A stretch of 48,614 nucleotides of DNA from Myxococcales bacterium (GCA_016794345.1 JAEUKE010000206.1:1-48614); one strand, 5' to 3'; counted from the stretch's first letter, positions 38,987-48,487 are shown. Program-made: numbers and translations. The notes: a model not told the origin generated them from the sequence alone.

Positions 38987-41230
38987 GTGTTCTTTCCTTC
39001 CCTTCTCCACCGGCGACGACTCTCGCTCGTCTCCCTCCTTGTCACGCTCACGAGCGCGACCTCTGCGCTCGCCTCTCCGACGCCGGCTTCGTCGCCCGCG
39101 ACGGCCCGGGCCGCCTCTTTCCTCGCCGACCACGCGACCCAGCTCGGGCTCGATGCCGTCGAGCTCGAGCCTCGGCACGAGCTCCGAGGCGCCGGCGGCC
39201 TGACGGTCGTCCGGCTGGGTCAGACCCTCGACGGCATCCGCGTCCGGGGGCGCGAGGTGATCGTCCACGTGACCTCCGACGACCGCGTCGCGCGTGTCCT
39301 CGCGCACGTCGACCGTGATCTGACGAGGAGCACCGTCCCCGTCGTCTCCCTCGCCGAGGCGCAAGCTCGCCTGCTCCGCGCGACCGGCCACCTCGCCGCC
39401 GGCGCGGAGCTGGTTGTCGATGCGGCGCGCGGGGGCGCCCTCGTCTGGGAGCTCGACGCCTGGGATCACATGGGGCCCGGCCGCTGGTTCGTCGACGCGG
39501 ACACGGGCGAGCTGTCCGGTCCCGTCTCCCTCGCTCTCCATGCGCAGGGTCGCGTCTACGCGATGAACCCGCTCGACACGCCGAGCCCGGTCGACGTACC
39601 CCTCGCGAGCCTGGACGTCGCGGCCGACCCCATTCGTCTGAGCTCTGCAGACGGTATCGTCATTCTCGCTGACTACGTCAGCGGGGATCTCTCCGACGCG
39701 GTGCTCGAGCAGACGTTGGGGCCCAGCGGCGGGGAAGACTTCCTCTACGACCCGCCGGCGACCCCCTTGGACCCGGACGACGCCTTCGCGCAGGTGAACG
39801 CGTTCCATCACCTGGAGCGCATGCGGCAGCTCGGCGCGGCGCTGGGGCTGCCGGTCGGCGCTCCCTCGTGGCAGATCGTCGTCGTCACGAACTTCCATGA
39901 CGACGGCGCTCCGCTCGACAACGCCATGTTCGCGCCCGTGGCGCTGGCGGGCCCCATCACCGCGCCGAACACGATGTTGATCGGGCAAGGGACGCTCACG
40001 GACTTCGCTTACGACGCCGACGTCGTGCTGCACGAGGCCGGGCACTACTTCACGCGGAATGCCGTCGGCTACAACGCGGGCTACTACCACTACACCGAAC
40101 AGGGTCGCTCCCCGCACTCGGCGTCGGTCGACGAGGGCATCGCCGACTACCTGGCTTGCACGGAGAACGACGACCCCGAGGTCGGGGAGGCCGCGCTCGC
40201 TCCTCTCGGAGCGCTCCGCGACCTGGAGGACACCTCCAAGCGCTGCCCCGACGACATGTTGGGCGAGCCCCACGCCGACGGCGAGATCGTCGGGAGCTTC
40301 AGCTGGAGCCTGCGCGCGTTGCTCGGCCGAGCGCGGGCGGACGAGCTCGTCTGGGCCGCCGTCGCGGCGCTCCCCGAGGGCGCGACCCTGGGCGAATACG
40401 GTCGCGCGGTCCTGGCCGCCTGCGACGACATGGTCGCGAGCGGCACGATGACCGCGGCCGAGCGCGCCGAGATCGCCGGGCTCGAGGCGGCGCGCGGGCT
40501 CGACGAATGCGATCAGGTCATCCCGCTCGAGCCGGGCGAGACGAGGGTCGAGCTCACCTATGGGCTGACCGAGATCGGCGCGGCGGCTGGCTACACCTGC
40601 GCCGAGCTCCAGGACCTCTTCTTCACGCAGCAGGCCCTCTTCCAGCTCTCACGCAAGACCGACGCCGCCGACACCACCCTGCGCTTCGAGATCGGCGCCG
40701 AGGCCATCGGCGCCGGCAGCCCGCAGTTCACGGTCTACCTGCGGAAGGACGCGCCCGTCGGATACGAAGGCGACATCTTCGATCTGGACCCGGTCCTCTT
40801 CGACCAAAAGCTCGACGTAAGCGGCCCGATCGGCGAGATCGTCCTCACCGGGACCGACTTCGAGCCGGGCGCGGAGTACTTCGTCGTGCTCGAGAACCGC
40901 GGGTGCCCTCGCATCCGCTTCTCGGTCACCGCGGAGACCGATTCACCCGGAACGACGTCGAGCTCGAGCTCGACCTCGACGTCCGGCGGGTCGACCACGT
41001 CGGGCGGCTCGGCGCCCGCCACCTCGTCGAGCTCCGGAACCGGCGGCGAAGGGGGCGAAGGAGGCGCGGCCGCGGAGCCCCCCGAGGAAGACGACGGCTG
41101 CAGCTGCCGGACGACCGCTGCTCCTGGCCATGACCGCACCGTCATGATGCTCGGGCTCGCCCTCGCCGCGGTAGGCGCCGCGGCGCGGCGCCTACCGCGA
41201 CGACGAGCGCGCAGCCGGCGCGCGCCGTGA
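38987..41230 (+). CDS. Secreted HEAGH metallopeptidase (fungalysin/thermolysin-like) with MYXO-CTERM-like tail
   Basis: A 747-residue protein. A signal peptide (to about residue 30) is followed by an FTP-like propeptide. The zinc site is HEAGH (349-353), with the third ligand probably the Glu of DEGIADY (about residue 383), as in gluzincins such as M36 fungalysins. A C-terminal region of about 200 residues is beta-rich (pre-peptidase-like), followed by a Ser/Thr/Gly linker, GCSCR, a hydrophobic helix and an Arg-rich end, a sorting-type tail. It is probably exported and anchored, perhaps for predation or nutrition. The start is taken as GTG 38987, the first start before the hydrophobic core; the frame is open 270 bp further upstream without coding character. 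Its last 39 bp overlap the convergent subtilisin gene. Confidence 0.83.
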   Translation: MFFPSLLHRRRLSLVSLLVTLTSATSALASPTPASSPATARAASFLADHATQLGLDAVELEPRHELRGAGGLTVVRLGQTLDGIRVRGREVIVHVTSDDRVARVLAHVDRDLTRSTVPVVSLAEAQARLLRATGHLAAGAELVVDAARGGALVWELDAWDHMGPGRWFVDADTGELSGPVSLALHAQGRVYAMNPLDTPSPVDVPLASLDVAADPIRLSSADGIVILADYVSGDLSDAVLEQTLGPSGGEDFLYDPPATPLDPDDAFAQVNAFHHLERMRQLGAALGLPVGAPSWQIVVVTNFHDDGAPLDNAMFAPVALAGPITAPNTMLIGQGTLTDFAYDADVVLHEAGHYFTRNAVGYNAGYYHYTEQGRSPHSASVDEGIADYLACTENDDPEVGEAALAPLGALRDLEDTSKRCPDDMLGEPHADGEIVGSFSWSLRALLGRARADELVWAAVAALPEGATLGEYGRAVLAACDDMVASGTMTAAERAEIAGLEAARGLDECDQVIPLEPGETRVELTYGLTEIGAAAGYTCAELQDLFFTQQALFQLSRKTDAADTTLRFEIGAEAIGAGSPQFTVYLRKDAPVGYEGDIFDLDPVLFDQKLDVSGPIGEIVLTGTDFEPGAEYFVVLENRGCPRIRFSVTAETDSPGTTSSSSSTSTSGGSTTSGGSAPATSSSSGTGGEGGEGGAAAEPPEEDDGCSCRTTAAPGHDRTVMMLGLALAAVGAAARRLPRRRARSRRAP
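41168..41198. terminator. Bidirectional terminator-like hairpin inside the 3' ends of two convergent protease genes
   Basis: Thirteen-base perfect arms GCGGTAGGCGCCG and CGGCGCCTACCGC around a 5-base loop. It lies in the last codons of the metallopeptidase gene and contains the TAG stop of the subtilisin gene (41192-41194). Confidence 0.6.
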
Positions 41231-44200
41231 TCGGCGCCTCCAGCGAGCCGCCATCGCGCCCGCCACCACCAGCCAGGCGCCGCCCAGGCGAGGCGTGCCT
41301 CGTTCGATCGCGCAGTCGCAGCCGCCGCTCGGGGAGTAGCCGACGGCGACGGGCTCCGGCGACGGATCGTCCGACTGCCCCTGGATGGCCACCACGAAGG
41401 ACGCAGCGTTGTCGGCCTCGTCGGACTCGCAGCCGAGGTCGCTCGTCGCGGCCCCTTCGAGCGAGACCGTGGCGCCGGCGGCGCCGCGGACCGTCGCCTT
41501 GACCTCGGCGGTCGCGCTCGCGGCGAGATCGCCCAGCGAGCACGTGATCGCGCCTGCCGTGCAGGTCCCCGCGCTCGTCGACACCGAGACGATCTCGCCG
41601 CCGGACACCGTCCCCGTCAGCTGGACGTCGCTCGCCGGCTCCGAGCCGTTCGTGACGGTGAAGACGATCTCCGCGGACTCGGACGCGGCGATCGTGGCCG
41701 GCCCCGCGGCGGCGAGGGAGAGGTTGCCCGGGGCCTTCGGCGCGAGGCTGACGATCTCCCACTGCTGGCCGGGCGCGTTCGTGTGCTCCAGGAGCAAGAC
41801 CTCGAGCGGATCGCCCGAGGTGAGCGCGCCGGGCGCGAGGTCGACCGTGAGCGGCTCACCCGGCAGGAAGAGCGGCGTGCCGTCCAGGCCGAAGCGAGCC
41901 GTATCGAGGAGGAGCGCGTTCGCGTCGAAGCGCCCTTCGAGCGAGTCGGCGCCGACGACGAGCAGATCGGGGCGCTCGGCGCCGATGCGCCAATCGAAAG
42001 CCGGGCTCGCGTCATCCAGCCCCAGCGCCGCCAGGTTGACCGGGATGACGAGGACGGTCGAGTTGAAGGGATAGGTGTGGGCGACGTCCGGGAGCACGAC
42101 GTTCACCGGGATGCGTTCGCCTCGCTCACCCGTCGCGAGGGAGTAGGGGCTGGCCACGAGCGCGTCGCGGAACGGCCCGTCCGGGTTCCGCGCTTCGACG
42201 CGGATCTCGAAGTCGTCCCCCATGAGCCCATCCGCGTCGATGCGCAGCGTGAGGACGCTGAGCGGACCACGCGCCGGGGTGGACCACGGGCCCTCCACGG
42301 CGACGCCGAAATAGGCGAACGCGTCGGCGAAGGTCTCCGCGGTCGCGAGGTTCGTCGCGACGCCGACGGCGCGGAGGTCCGTCATCGCCACGTTCGGATC
42401 GCTCGCGGAGCGCGGATCCGCGTCGTCCGCTGCGGAGAGCTGGAACGCGGTGATGACAGGCGCTGGGTGCGCACCTTCCCCCTCGCGGGCCAACGTGATC
42501 GGCTCGCCGGGCGCCGGCGGCTCGTCACAGGCCGATGGCTGCACGACACGCTCCGCCGAGGCGGCGCGAACACTCCCGGTGTACGGGAGGACGGCGTCGC
42601 CGGTCGCCCACGACATCCGCACGCGCCCCGTCGCCTGGTTCAGGAAGTGCCGCGCCTGAGGCGACTGCTGGCCCTGTACGGCCGGCGTCCCCGGGTCCGG
42701 ACCGGCGTCGCCGAGCAACGCAGGGTCGAACGAGAGGGTGACTGTCGCCGTCGCGGTCGCGCCGGGGCTGACGTCGATCTCCGCGGGCGCGACCGAGACC
42801 ACCACGCCGGGCAGCGAGAAGGTCGACTCGACGTCGAGCGTGACCGTCTTTGCGGTGGCGCCGTGGTTCTCGAGCTCGAAGTCGCGGACGATCGTCTGCG
42901 GCGTCGACGCGATCGTCGAACCGAAGGAGATCCCGACCTCCCCGCTGGCGGCGTCGAACGCGGCGGTGAACGTGGACCCGACCGCGCGGGCCACGTCGAC
43001 CCGGCCGGCGCCGATCACGGTCGTCGTGTAGGCGTTGCCGGAGAAGTCGGCGAGCGGGACCGCGGCGTTCATCAGCAGCGCTTTGACCTCCAACGGCCCG
43101 AGCTCCGGCTTCGCCTGCCGGACGAGCGCGGCCGCGCCGGCGACGACCGGCGACGCCATGCTGGTCCCCTGGTTGGGGATGGGCTCGGTCCCGGTGCCCA
43201 CGCCGGCCGAGTCGATGGCCGCGCCGGGCGCGCTGATCTCCGGCTTGAGGCGTCCGTCGATGGCGCTCGGCCCGCGCGAGCTGAAGCCGGCGAGGAGCTC
43301 GGCGCCAGGACCGGTGTACGGGTCGGCCGGGTCGAGCGACACCGTCAGCGGGCCCATCGCGAGCGCGGCCACGAGCGCGGCGCCGTCGGCCTGCGTCACC
43401 ATCACGCCGGGCACGGGCGACGTGCCAGGCGGCCCGCTCATCGCGAAGGGCAGCTGCGCCGGCTCGTTGTTCACGATGACAACGCCGATCGCACCCGCCG
43501 CGACGGCGTTCGCAAACTTGTCGATGAACGGACAGACGCCGCGGTCGACGAGGGCGATCGCGCCCGGCATCGCCGCCGCGTTGAGGAACGGCTCGCAGCC
43601 GAGCGGCGGGTCGCTCGCGACGAGCGGCGCCGTGATGGGACCGGTCGACACCAGCGACGCGGTGAACATCGCCTCCGCGGCGGGGTACGCGGCCACGGCG
43701 GAGGCCGGCGCGGTCACACGGAGGTTCACGAGATCGTTGTCGACGCTCGCTCCGACGGACAGCACCTCCGGAAAGGAGGCGGGCGAGCCCAACGCGAAGA
43801 AGCTCTGGCCGTCGTTTCCGGCCGCGGCGACGACGAGCGTGCCGACGGCGGCCAGCTCCGAGATCATGTCGCCGGTGACCTGCGATCCGAGCGCAAACGA
43901 GCTGCCGAGCGACCCGTTCACCACGTCGAGCCGGTCGTCGAAGCTGCCGTCGTCGTTTGGGTCGGCCGCGCGGTCGAGCGCCGAGGTGAGGAAGGTCGTC
44001 GCGCCCTCGCAGCCGAAGATCTTCAGCGCGTAGAGGCTGGCGAGCGGCGCGACGCCGGGCCCCACGCGAAAGGCCGACGGGTCGATCGTCGCCTCGTACG
44101 GCCCGAGGAACGTCGCCCCGGCCGCGGTCACGCCGGTCCCCGCGGCGATGCCGGCGACGTGGGTGCCGTGGCCGCCCGAGATCTGCTCGCCCACCAGGGT

Positions 44201-44908
44201 CGTGCAGTCGAGCGGATCCGGGTCGGGGCTCGCGCCCACGCCGAGCCCGGGGTTGTACGCGTCTCCGACGAAGTCGAAGCCGCCGATGACCTTCGAGGTG
44301 GGGAAGCTGCCTGGCTCGAGGACGGTCGGGTCGTTCGCTTGATAAGCGGCGCTCGTGCCCGCGCCCGAGAAGTCCGCGTGGGTGTAGTCGATGCCCGAAT
44401 CGACGATGCCGATCCTGATCCCTTCCCCCTTGAGGCCGGGGACCTGCGCCCAGACGGCCGGCGCGCCCACGGTCGGCACGGCCGAGAGGAGCGAGCGCTC
44501 GAGGACCGGGACACGCTCCACGCGGGCGACGCCGGGGAGCTTGGCGAGCCGGAGCGCCGTCGCGTCGTCGGCGGCGACCTGGAGCACGTTGGCGAGGCGC
44601 GTGAGGCGCGCGACGACTCTCGCGCCCTCCGCCGCGATCAGCGGCTCGAGCGCGGCTTGTTCGGCCTCGATCTCGAGGAGGCGCTTCCTGGTCGCGTCGG
44701 CCCCGGCTCCCGTGCGGACGTCGACGCCCGCGGGCAAGCTCTTGACCGCGGCAGGCCCCGTGAGCACGACGAAATATTCGGCTGCGTACGAGGGCGTCGT
44801 GCGACCGAGCGGCGCCACTGCCTCCTCGGAGCGCGAGGTCGAGGCGGGCTCCCCACACGCGGAGAGCAGCCCGAAAGAACAGCCGAGGAGAATCGTGCTT
44901 CGCCGCAT
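41192..44908 (-). CDS. Subtilisin-like (S8) serine protease lipoprotein with PA domain and sorting-type tail
   Basis: A 1238-residue protein. The lipobox is LSAC (Cys18). After an inhibitor-like propeptide, the S8 domain shows Asp170 (IVDSGID), His247 (GGHGTHVAG), Asn365 (AAAGND) and Ser583 (GTSMASP), so the catalytic triad is complete. A protease-associated (PA) insert lies at about 425-530. The C-terminal 600 residues are beta-rich domains, including a CARDB/DUF11-like segment (SEIVFTVTNGSEPASDVQLTG), then GGCDCAIERG, a hydrophobic helix and an Arg-rich end, a MYXO-CTERM-like tail. Having both a lipobox and a C-terminal sorting-type tail is unusual. The start is the ATG at 44908. It overlaps the convergent metallopeptidase gene by 39 bp. 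Confidence 0.88.
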   Translation of the reverse strand: MRRSTILLGCSFGLLSACGEPASTSRSEEAVAPLGRTTPSYAAEYFVVLTGPAAVKSLPAGVDVRTGAGADATRKRLLEIEAEQAALEPLIAAEGARVVARLTRLANVLQVAADDATALRLAKLPGVARVERVPVLERSLLSAVPTVGAPAVWAQVPGLKGEGIRIGIVDSGIDYTHADFSGAGTSAAYQANDPTVLEPGSFPTSKVIGGFDFVGDAYNPGLGVGASPDPDPLDCTTLVGEQISGGHGTHVAGIAAGTGVTAAGATFLGPYEATIDPSAFRVGPGVAPLASLYALKIFGCEGATTFLTSALDRAADPNDDGSFDDRLDVVNGSLGSSFALGSQVTGDMISELAAVGTLVVAAAGNDGQSFFALGSPASFPEVLSVGASVDNDLVNLRVTAPASAVAAYPAAEAMFTASLVSTGPITAPLVASDPPLGCEPFLNAAAMPGAIALVDRGVCPFIDKFANAVAAGAIGVVIVNNEPAQLPFAMSGPPGTSPVPGVMVTQADGAALVAALAMGPLTVSLDPADPYTGPGAELLAGFSSRGPSAIDGRLKPEISAPGAAIDSAGVGTGTEPIPNQGTSMASPVVAGAAALVRQAKPELGPLEVKALLMNAAVPLADFSGNAYTTTVIGAGRVDVARAVGSTFTAAFDAASGEVGISFGSTIASTPQTIVRDFELENHGATAKTVTLDVESTFSLPGVVVSVAPAEIDVSPGATATATVTLSFDPALLGDAGPDPGTPAVQGQQSPQARHFLNQATGRVRMSWATGDAVLPYTGSVRAASAERVVQPSACDEPPAPGEPITLAREGEGAHPAPVITAFQLSAADDADPRSASDPNVAMTDLRAVGVATNLATAETFADAFAYFGVAVEGPWSTPARGPLSVLTLRIDADGLMGDDFEIRVEARNPDGPFRDALVASPYSLATGERGERIPVNVVLPDVAHTYPFNSTVLVIPVNLAALGLDDASPAFDWRIGAERPDLLVVGADSLEGRFDANALLLDTARFGLDGTPLFLPGEPLTVDLAPGALTSGDPLEVLLLEHTNAPGQQWEIVSLAPKAPGNLSLAAAGPATIAASESAEIVFTVTNGSEPASDVQLTGTVSGGEIVSVSTSAGTCTAGAITCSLGDLAASATAEVKATVRGAAGATVSLEGAATSDLGCESDEADNAASFVVAIQGQSDDPSPEPVAVGYSPSGGCDCAIERGTPRLGGAWLVVAGAMAARWRRRSRRAPAARSSSR

Positions 44909-44968
44909 GGATGACGGCGGGGCTCATAAGCCAGTTGAGACGGCGCGAGAACGGGCGGCGACCGAGGC

Positions 44969-47254
44969 TCAGTCGGCCACGAGCGCCATGAGGCCTGCGC
45001 CGACCTCGGGATCGTCGAGCGACTCGAGCGGAAAGCCGAGCGTGACGACCCGTCCGCCGGCCGATGTCTCGACCGTGACGCAGGCCGATCCCGCCTGCCC
45101 ACCCAGGTAGCGGAGACAGCTCGATCCGGCGCCCGCAGGCGAGAGGACGTCCGCGAAGTCGACCTCGTGCCTCCCCAGCTTGGAGAACCGCGCGACAGCG
45201 AGCCCCGTGATCTCGACGTCGTCCGGCCCCACGAAGCAGCTCGCCGCGTCGTCACCCTGGTATTCGACGCCGAGCACGTCCCGCGCGAACGCCGCGTCTT
45301 CGGCGTCACCCTCCGCGATCAGATCGAACGCGATCTCCGCGCCCGAGACGAAGAGCCGGCCACCGGCATCGATGAAGGCGCGGACCTGCTCCTGCTCGGC
45401 TCCGGAGAAGGTCTCGTGCGCGCTGGACTCGCGCCCCAGGCCCCACATGACAGATCCGTATCCTTCGAGGGAGACCTCGCCCGACTCCACGAGCCCGTGG
45501 GACGCGCTCTCGAACGGCCCCGCGATGGCGACCGCGTGCGCGACGACCGCGTCGTCACCCCAGCCGAGCGGGTTCTCCGCGACGGGGCCCGCGGCGTAGC
45601 GCTCGCTGCCATCGACGTAGAGGCTGCGCGGAGCGCCGTCCGTCACGCGGACGCCGAGGACGTTCGACGGTACGCTCTCGCCGGCCGGCCCGACGGCCGT
45701 GACGCGCACATAGAGCTCTCCGTCGAACGTGAAGGTCCGGTGCGACGTGGCGTGCACGTAGCGCGCGTCCTCGCGGTTCCAGGTGCGGCCGTCGGCGCTG
45801 CGCCAGATCAGGTAGCCGTCCGCGCCGTCCACGGCTCCGAGCTCCACGAGCGCGGTCTGCCCGTTGCCGTCGTCGGCGAGGCGGTAGAGCGCGGGCGCTT
45901 CGGGGACGCCGCTCTCCTGCTTTCGATCCGCCGCGAGCGCGGTCACCGCCGCATCGAGCGCGGCGCGGGCCGACGTCGAGCTCGCGACGTCGTTCGCGAG
46001 GAACGACGCGAGATAACGCTGCCCGTCGTGGCGGTGGAAGAGGACGCCGCTCAGCGCCACGACGCCGGTGAGCGTGCCGGTCTTGCCCCAGAACCGCCCG
46101 ACCGTGTCGGGGCCGGTCATGCGGCTCGCGATGGTGCCGCGCACCCCGGAGACCGCCATCGATCCGACGTAGGCCGGCCACTCGGCTCGGCCGGACAGGG
46201 CGGAGAAGAGGTCGACGATGTGGCGAGGCGTCGCGCGGTTGGAGTGCGAGAGGCCCGAGCCGTCGTTGAGGTCGAGCCCCGCGTGTGCGACGCCGAGATC
46301 GTCGAGCACACCCTCGATCTCCTGGAAACCGGCCGCGTAGGTGCTGTCGCCGCTCCCGACGAAGCCGAGGTGATGAAGAGCCAGATCCGCCATCTCGTTG
46401 TGACTCGGGACGTTGATCGCATGGGCGATGACGTCCATCGACGCGCTCGGCGCGACGAGCAACAGCTCGGCCCCGGCGGGCGGGTCGAACCCCGTCGCGG
46501 TCGTCGCGCCGCCGCTGACCGAGATTCCCGCGGCGACCAGGGCCTGCCGGAAGGCCGTGGCCGCTTGCGAGCGCTCGGTCGGGAAATCGATCGTGCCCAG
46601 CGAGTCGCCTTCGTAGAGAAACTCGCCTTTGGCGACGACGTTGCCGGAGACCGCAGTGACGCCCTGCTGCTTCAAGCGGGCCGCGATGGCGTCGAACGCT
46701 TGCCGCGCGCCGTCCCCGAACCACGGCGTGGTCGACGGGTCGTGCTCCGCGAGGAGGACGAGATCCCCAGCGACGACGCCGGCGTCGACCGAGGCTGCGT
46801 AGACGCCCGCGGTCGGTCGGCCGGCCTCGCCCGACATCACGAGCGAGGCCGCGGTGGTGAAGAGCTTCGTGTTCGAGGCCGGCTTGCGCGGCGTGTCGGG
46901 GTTCTTCTCGTAGACGAGCTGGCCGGAGTCGAGCCCGACGATCAGCGCGGAGTACGTCGCGGTCGCCGACCCGAGCGCGTCGTCGATATCGGCTCGCAGC
47001 GACGCGAGCTCGTCGTCGGTGAAGGGGGTCGGGGCGGGCGGCGCCTCGTACGGGTCCTCCTCGGCTGGGACGCTCCCGCCCGAGCCCTGGCCCGCGCCTG
47101 CGCCAGAGGTCGTGCTCGGCCCTCCCCCCTCGGCCGTGCCCCCGCCGAACGTGTCGCCCCCTTCCCCGCCCGCGCCCAGAGGGTCGGCCCCGCCGCAGGC
47201 GAGGAGGGGCAGCGCGATCGAGACCACGCCGAGGAGCAAACGGAGCCTGAGCAT
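44969..47254 (-). CDS. PBP4-type D-Ala-D-Ala carboxypeptidase/endopeptidase lipoprotein with extra C-terminal domains
   Basis: A 761-residue protein. The lipobox is LLAC (Cys20), followed by a Gly/Ser linker. The S13 penicillin-binding domain spans about 75-445, with SNTK (127-130), DGSGLSHSN (331-339, holding the SxN-type motif) and KTG (391-393), so it should be active in trimming or cleaving peptidoglycan peptides. A fibronectin type III-like domain (about 452-540) and then a domain of about 200 residues follow. The latter (SLEGYGSVMWGLGRESS, FIDAGGRLFVSGAEIAFDL) resembles a class I glutamine-amidotransferase/ThuA-like fold. DacB proteins usually lack these additions. The ATG at 47254 is preferred because it starts the hydrophobic core; an ATG 27 bp upstream is possible. 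Confidence 0.87.
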   Translation of the reverse strand: MLRLRLLLGVVSIALPLLACGGADPLGAGGEGGDTFGGGTAEGGGPSTTSGAGAGQGSGGSVPAEEDPYEAPPAPTPFTDDELASLRADIDDALGSATATYSALIVGLDSGQLVYEKNPDTPRKPASNTKLFTTAASLVMSGEAGRPTAGVYAASVDAGVVAGDLVLLAEHDPSTTPWFGDGARQAFDAIAARLKQQGVTAVSGNVVAKGEFLYEGDSLGTIDFPTERSQAATAFRQALVAAGISVSGGATTATGFDPPAGAELLLVAPSASMDVIAHAINVPSHNEMADLALHHLGFVGSGDSTYAAGFQEIEGVLDDLGVAHAGLDLNDGSGLSHSNRATPRHIVDLFSALSGRAEWPAYVGSMAVSGVRGTIASRMTGPDTVGRFWGKTGTLTGVVALSGVLFHRHDGQRYLASFLANDVASSTSARAALDAAVTALAADRKQESGVPEAPALYRLADDGNGQTALVELGAVDGADGYLIWRSADGRTWNREDARYVHATSHRTFTFDGELYVRVTAVGPAGESVPSNVLGVRVTDGAPRSLYVDGSERYAAGPVAENPLGWGDDAVVAHAVAIAGPFESASHGLVESGEVSLEGYGSVMWGLGRESSAHETFSGAEQEQVRAFIDAGGRLFVSGAEIAFDLIAEGDAEDAAFARDVLGVEYQGDDAASCFVGPDDVEITGLAVARFSKLGRHEVDFADVLSPAGAGSSCLRYLGGQAGSACVTVETSAGGRVVTLGFPLESLDDPEVGAGLMALVAD

Positions 47255-47366
47255 CGGCGCGCGCACTGGCAAAGAGCGCACCAGGCAAGAAACCGCGGGG
47301 GAACGGGGAGCCCGGTGCAGGCTGGATCATTGGTTCCCCTGGTCGGAGCTGCCAGCCTGGGCGCGC
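47255..47366. other. 112-bp spacer between the tetR gene and the PBP4 gene
   Basis: No gene is visible. It has an inverted repeat CAGGCTGG...CCAGCCTG with a 20-30 bp loop and GGGGAAC...GTTCCCC nested in it, which could end the tetR transcript. Confidence 0.3.
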
Positions 47367-47975
47367 CTACACCCTGGGCGCACCGGAGACGATCCTGCTC
47401 AAGACGAACCGCATGGCGGCTTTCGCCTCGCGGAGGTCGGCGCCGGCTGCGACGTCAAGCGCGGCGCGATCGAAGGCGGAGGAGAGCAACGACCCGAGCC
47501 GGTCGAGGGAGACCCCCCGAGGCTTGTGCATGACCGCGCCGATGCCCGCCCGAAGGGTTCGCGCAGAGGAGGACTCGTCGATGCCGCGCATCACCTGCAC
47601 ACCCAGGACCGCAGGGCCGTCGAGGAGCAGCAGGCGCGTCCGCCCCGGCACGGTCATCGCGTCGAGGTAGGCGTCGCTGCCGACCAGCAGCGCGTCGAGC
47701 GGGTCCTCGACCGCGCTCGTGGCGGCTTCGATCTCTGCGGCGACCGCCCGCGCCTCCTCCTCGACGACGGCGAGAAACAACGCTCGTTTGTCCGCAAAGT
47801 GATGGTAGAGCGCGCCGCGCGTGATGCGCGCTCGACCGACGATGTTCGGCGTCGAGGTCTCGGCGTAGCCGTGTTGAACGAAGAGGTGTCGCGCCGCCGC
47901 CATCAGGGCGCGCGTCGTCGTCTCGGAGCGCTGCTGGTTCGTGCGGGCCCCCGACCTCGGCCTGGTTGCATACAT
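47367..47975 (-). CDS. TetR family transcriptional repressor
   Basis: A 202-residue regulator. The DNA-binding domain at about 20-70 has ALMAAARHLFVQHGYAE, then the helix-turn-helix through IVGRARITRGALYHHFADKR, which is the standard TetR signature. The C-terminal ligand domain is helical, with no specific match I can name. It is divergent from a glyoxalase-fold gene. The two identical palindromes between them (47972-47988 and 48002-48018) are its probable operators, and the first covers its own ATG, so it should repress itself and the neighbour. The ligand is unknown. Confidence 0.92.
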   Translation of the reverse strand: MYATRPRSGARTNQQRSETTTRALMAAARHLFVQHGYAETSTPNIVGRARITRGALYHHFADKRALFLAVVEEEARAVAAEIEAATSAVEDPLDALLVGSDAYLDAMTVPGRTRLLLLDGPAVLGVQVMRGIDESSSARTLRAGIGAVMHKPRGVSLDRLGSLLSSAFDRAALDVAAGADLREAKAAMRFVLSRIVSGAPRV

Positions 47976-47988
47976 ACAGCCTGTATGT
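47972..47988. promoter_or_regulatory. TetR operator 1
   Basis: Perfect palindrome ACATACAG-C-CTGTATGT. It overlaps the start codon of the tetR gene. An identical copy lies 30 bp downstream, about three helical turns away. Confidence 0.8.
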
Positions 47989-48001
47989 TACCCAACCAAA
48001 T

Positions 48002-48018
48002 ACATACAGCCTGTATGT
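48002..48018. promoter_or_regulatory. TetR operator 2
   Basis: Second exact copy of ACATACAG-C-CTGTATGT. It lies 16 bp before the ATG of the glyoxalase-fold gene and just ahead of its GAAGGAG ribosome binding site. Confidence 0.8.
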
Positions 48019-48034
48019 TTCCGAAGGAGTTCCC

Positions 48035-48487
48035 ATGCGAGCGAACAGCTTCTATCCGGTGCTGATGACCGACCGCCTCGCCGAGACGGTGGCGTTCTAC
48101 AGAGACCACTTCGCGTTCCGGCCGCTCTTCGAGAGCGATTGGTACGTGCACCTGCAATCGAGCGAGGACGAGTCGGTCAACCTGGCCATCCTGGATCGAT
48201 CGCACGTGACGGTCCCCGCGTCGCTTCGCGGTCGATCGGCGTCCGGCGTGCTGCTCAACTTCGAGGTCGACGATCCGGACGCCGTCCACGCGCGCCTCGC
48301 GGCGGCGGGGCTTCCGATCCTGGTCGCTCTCCGGGACGAGGCGTTCGGACAACGTCACTTCATCACGGCTGATCCGAACGGGGTCATGATCGACGTCATC
48401 AAGCCGATCCCCCCCAGCGCCGAGTACGCGGCGCAATACGCCGCCGAAGGGCTGCCCACGCCCTACACCGAGGACCGAATGCCCTGA
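48035..48487 (+). CDS. Glyoxalase/bleomycin-resistance (VOC) family protein
   Basis: A 150-residue protein, the size of a single VOC dioxygenase or antibiotic-binding protein. It starts MRANSFYPVLMTDRLAETVAFYRDHFAF, the usual first beta-alpha-beta unit. The second half has NFEVDDPDAVHARLAAAG and ITADPNGVMIDVI, with a Glu/Asp-type metal position replaced by Asp. The reaction or ligand cannot be named. The ATG at 48035 has a strong GAAGGAG site 5 bp upstream. The gene is divergent from tetR and controlled by the two operators between them. Its stop lies inside a 13-bp terminator hairpin. Confidence 0.9.
   Translation: MRANSFYPVLMTDRLAETVAFYRDHFAFRPLFESDWYVHLQSSEDESVNLAILDRSHVTVPASLRGRSASGVLLNFEVDDPDAVHARLAAAGLPILVALRDEAFGQRHFITADPNGVMIDVIKPIPPSAEYAAQYAAEGLPTPYTEDRMP

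Noticed and set aside
41783..44914. Very long open frame opposite the subtilisin gene
   Set aside because: It is a GC-skew shadow: highly Arg/Gly/Asp-rich with no domain, while the minus frame has a full protease triad.
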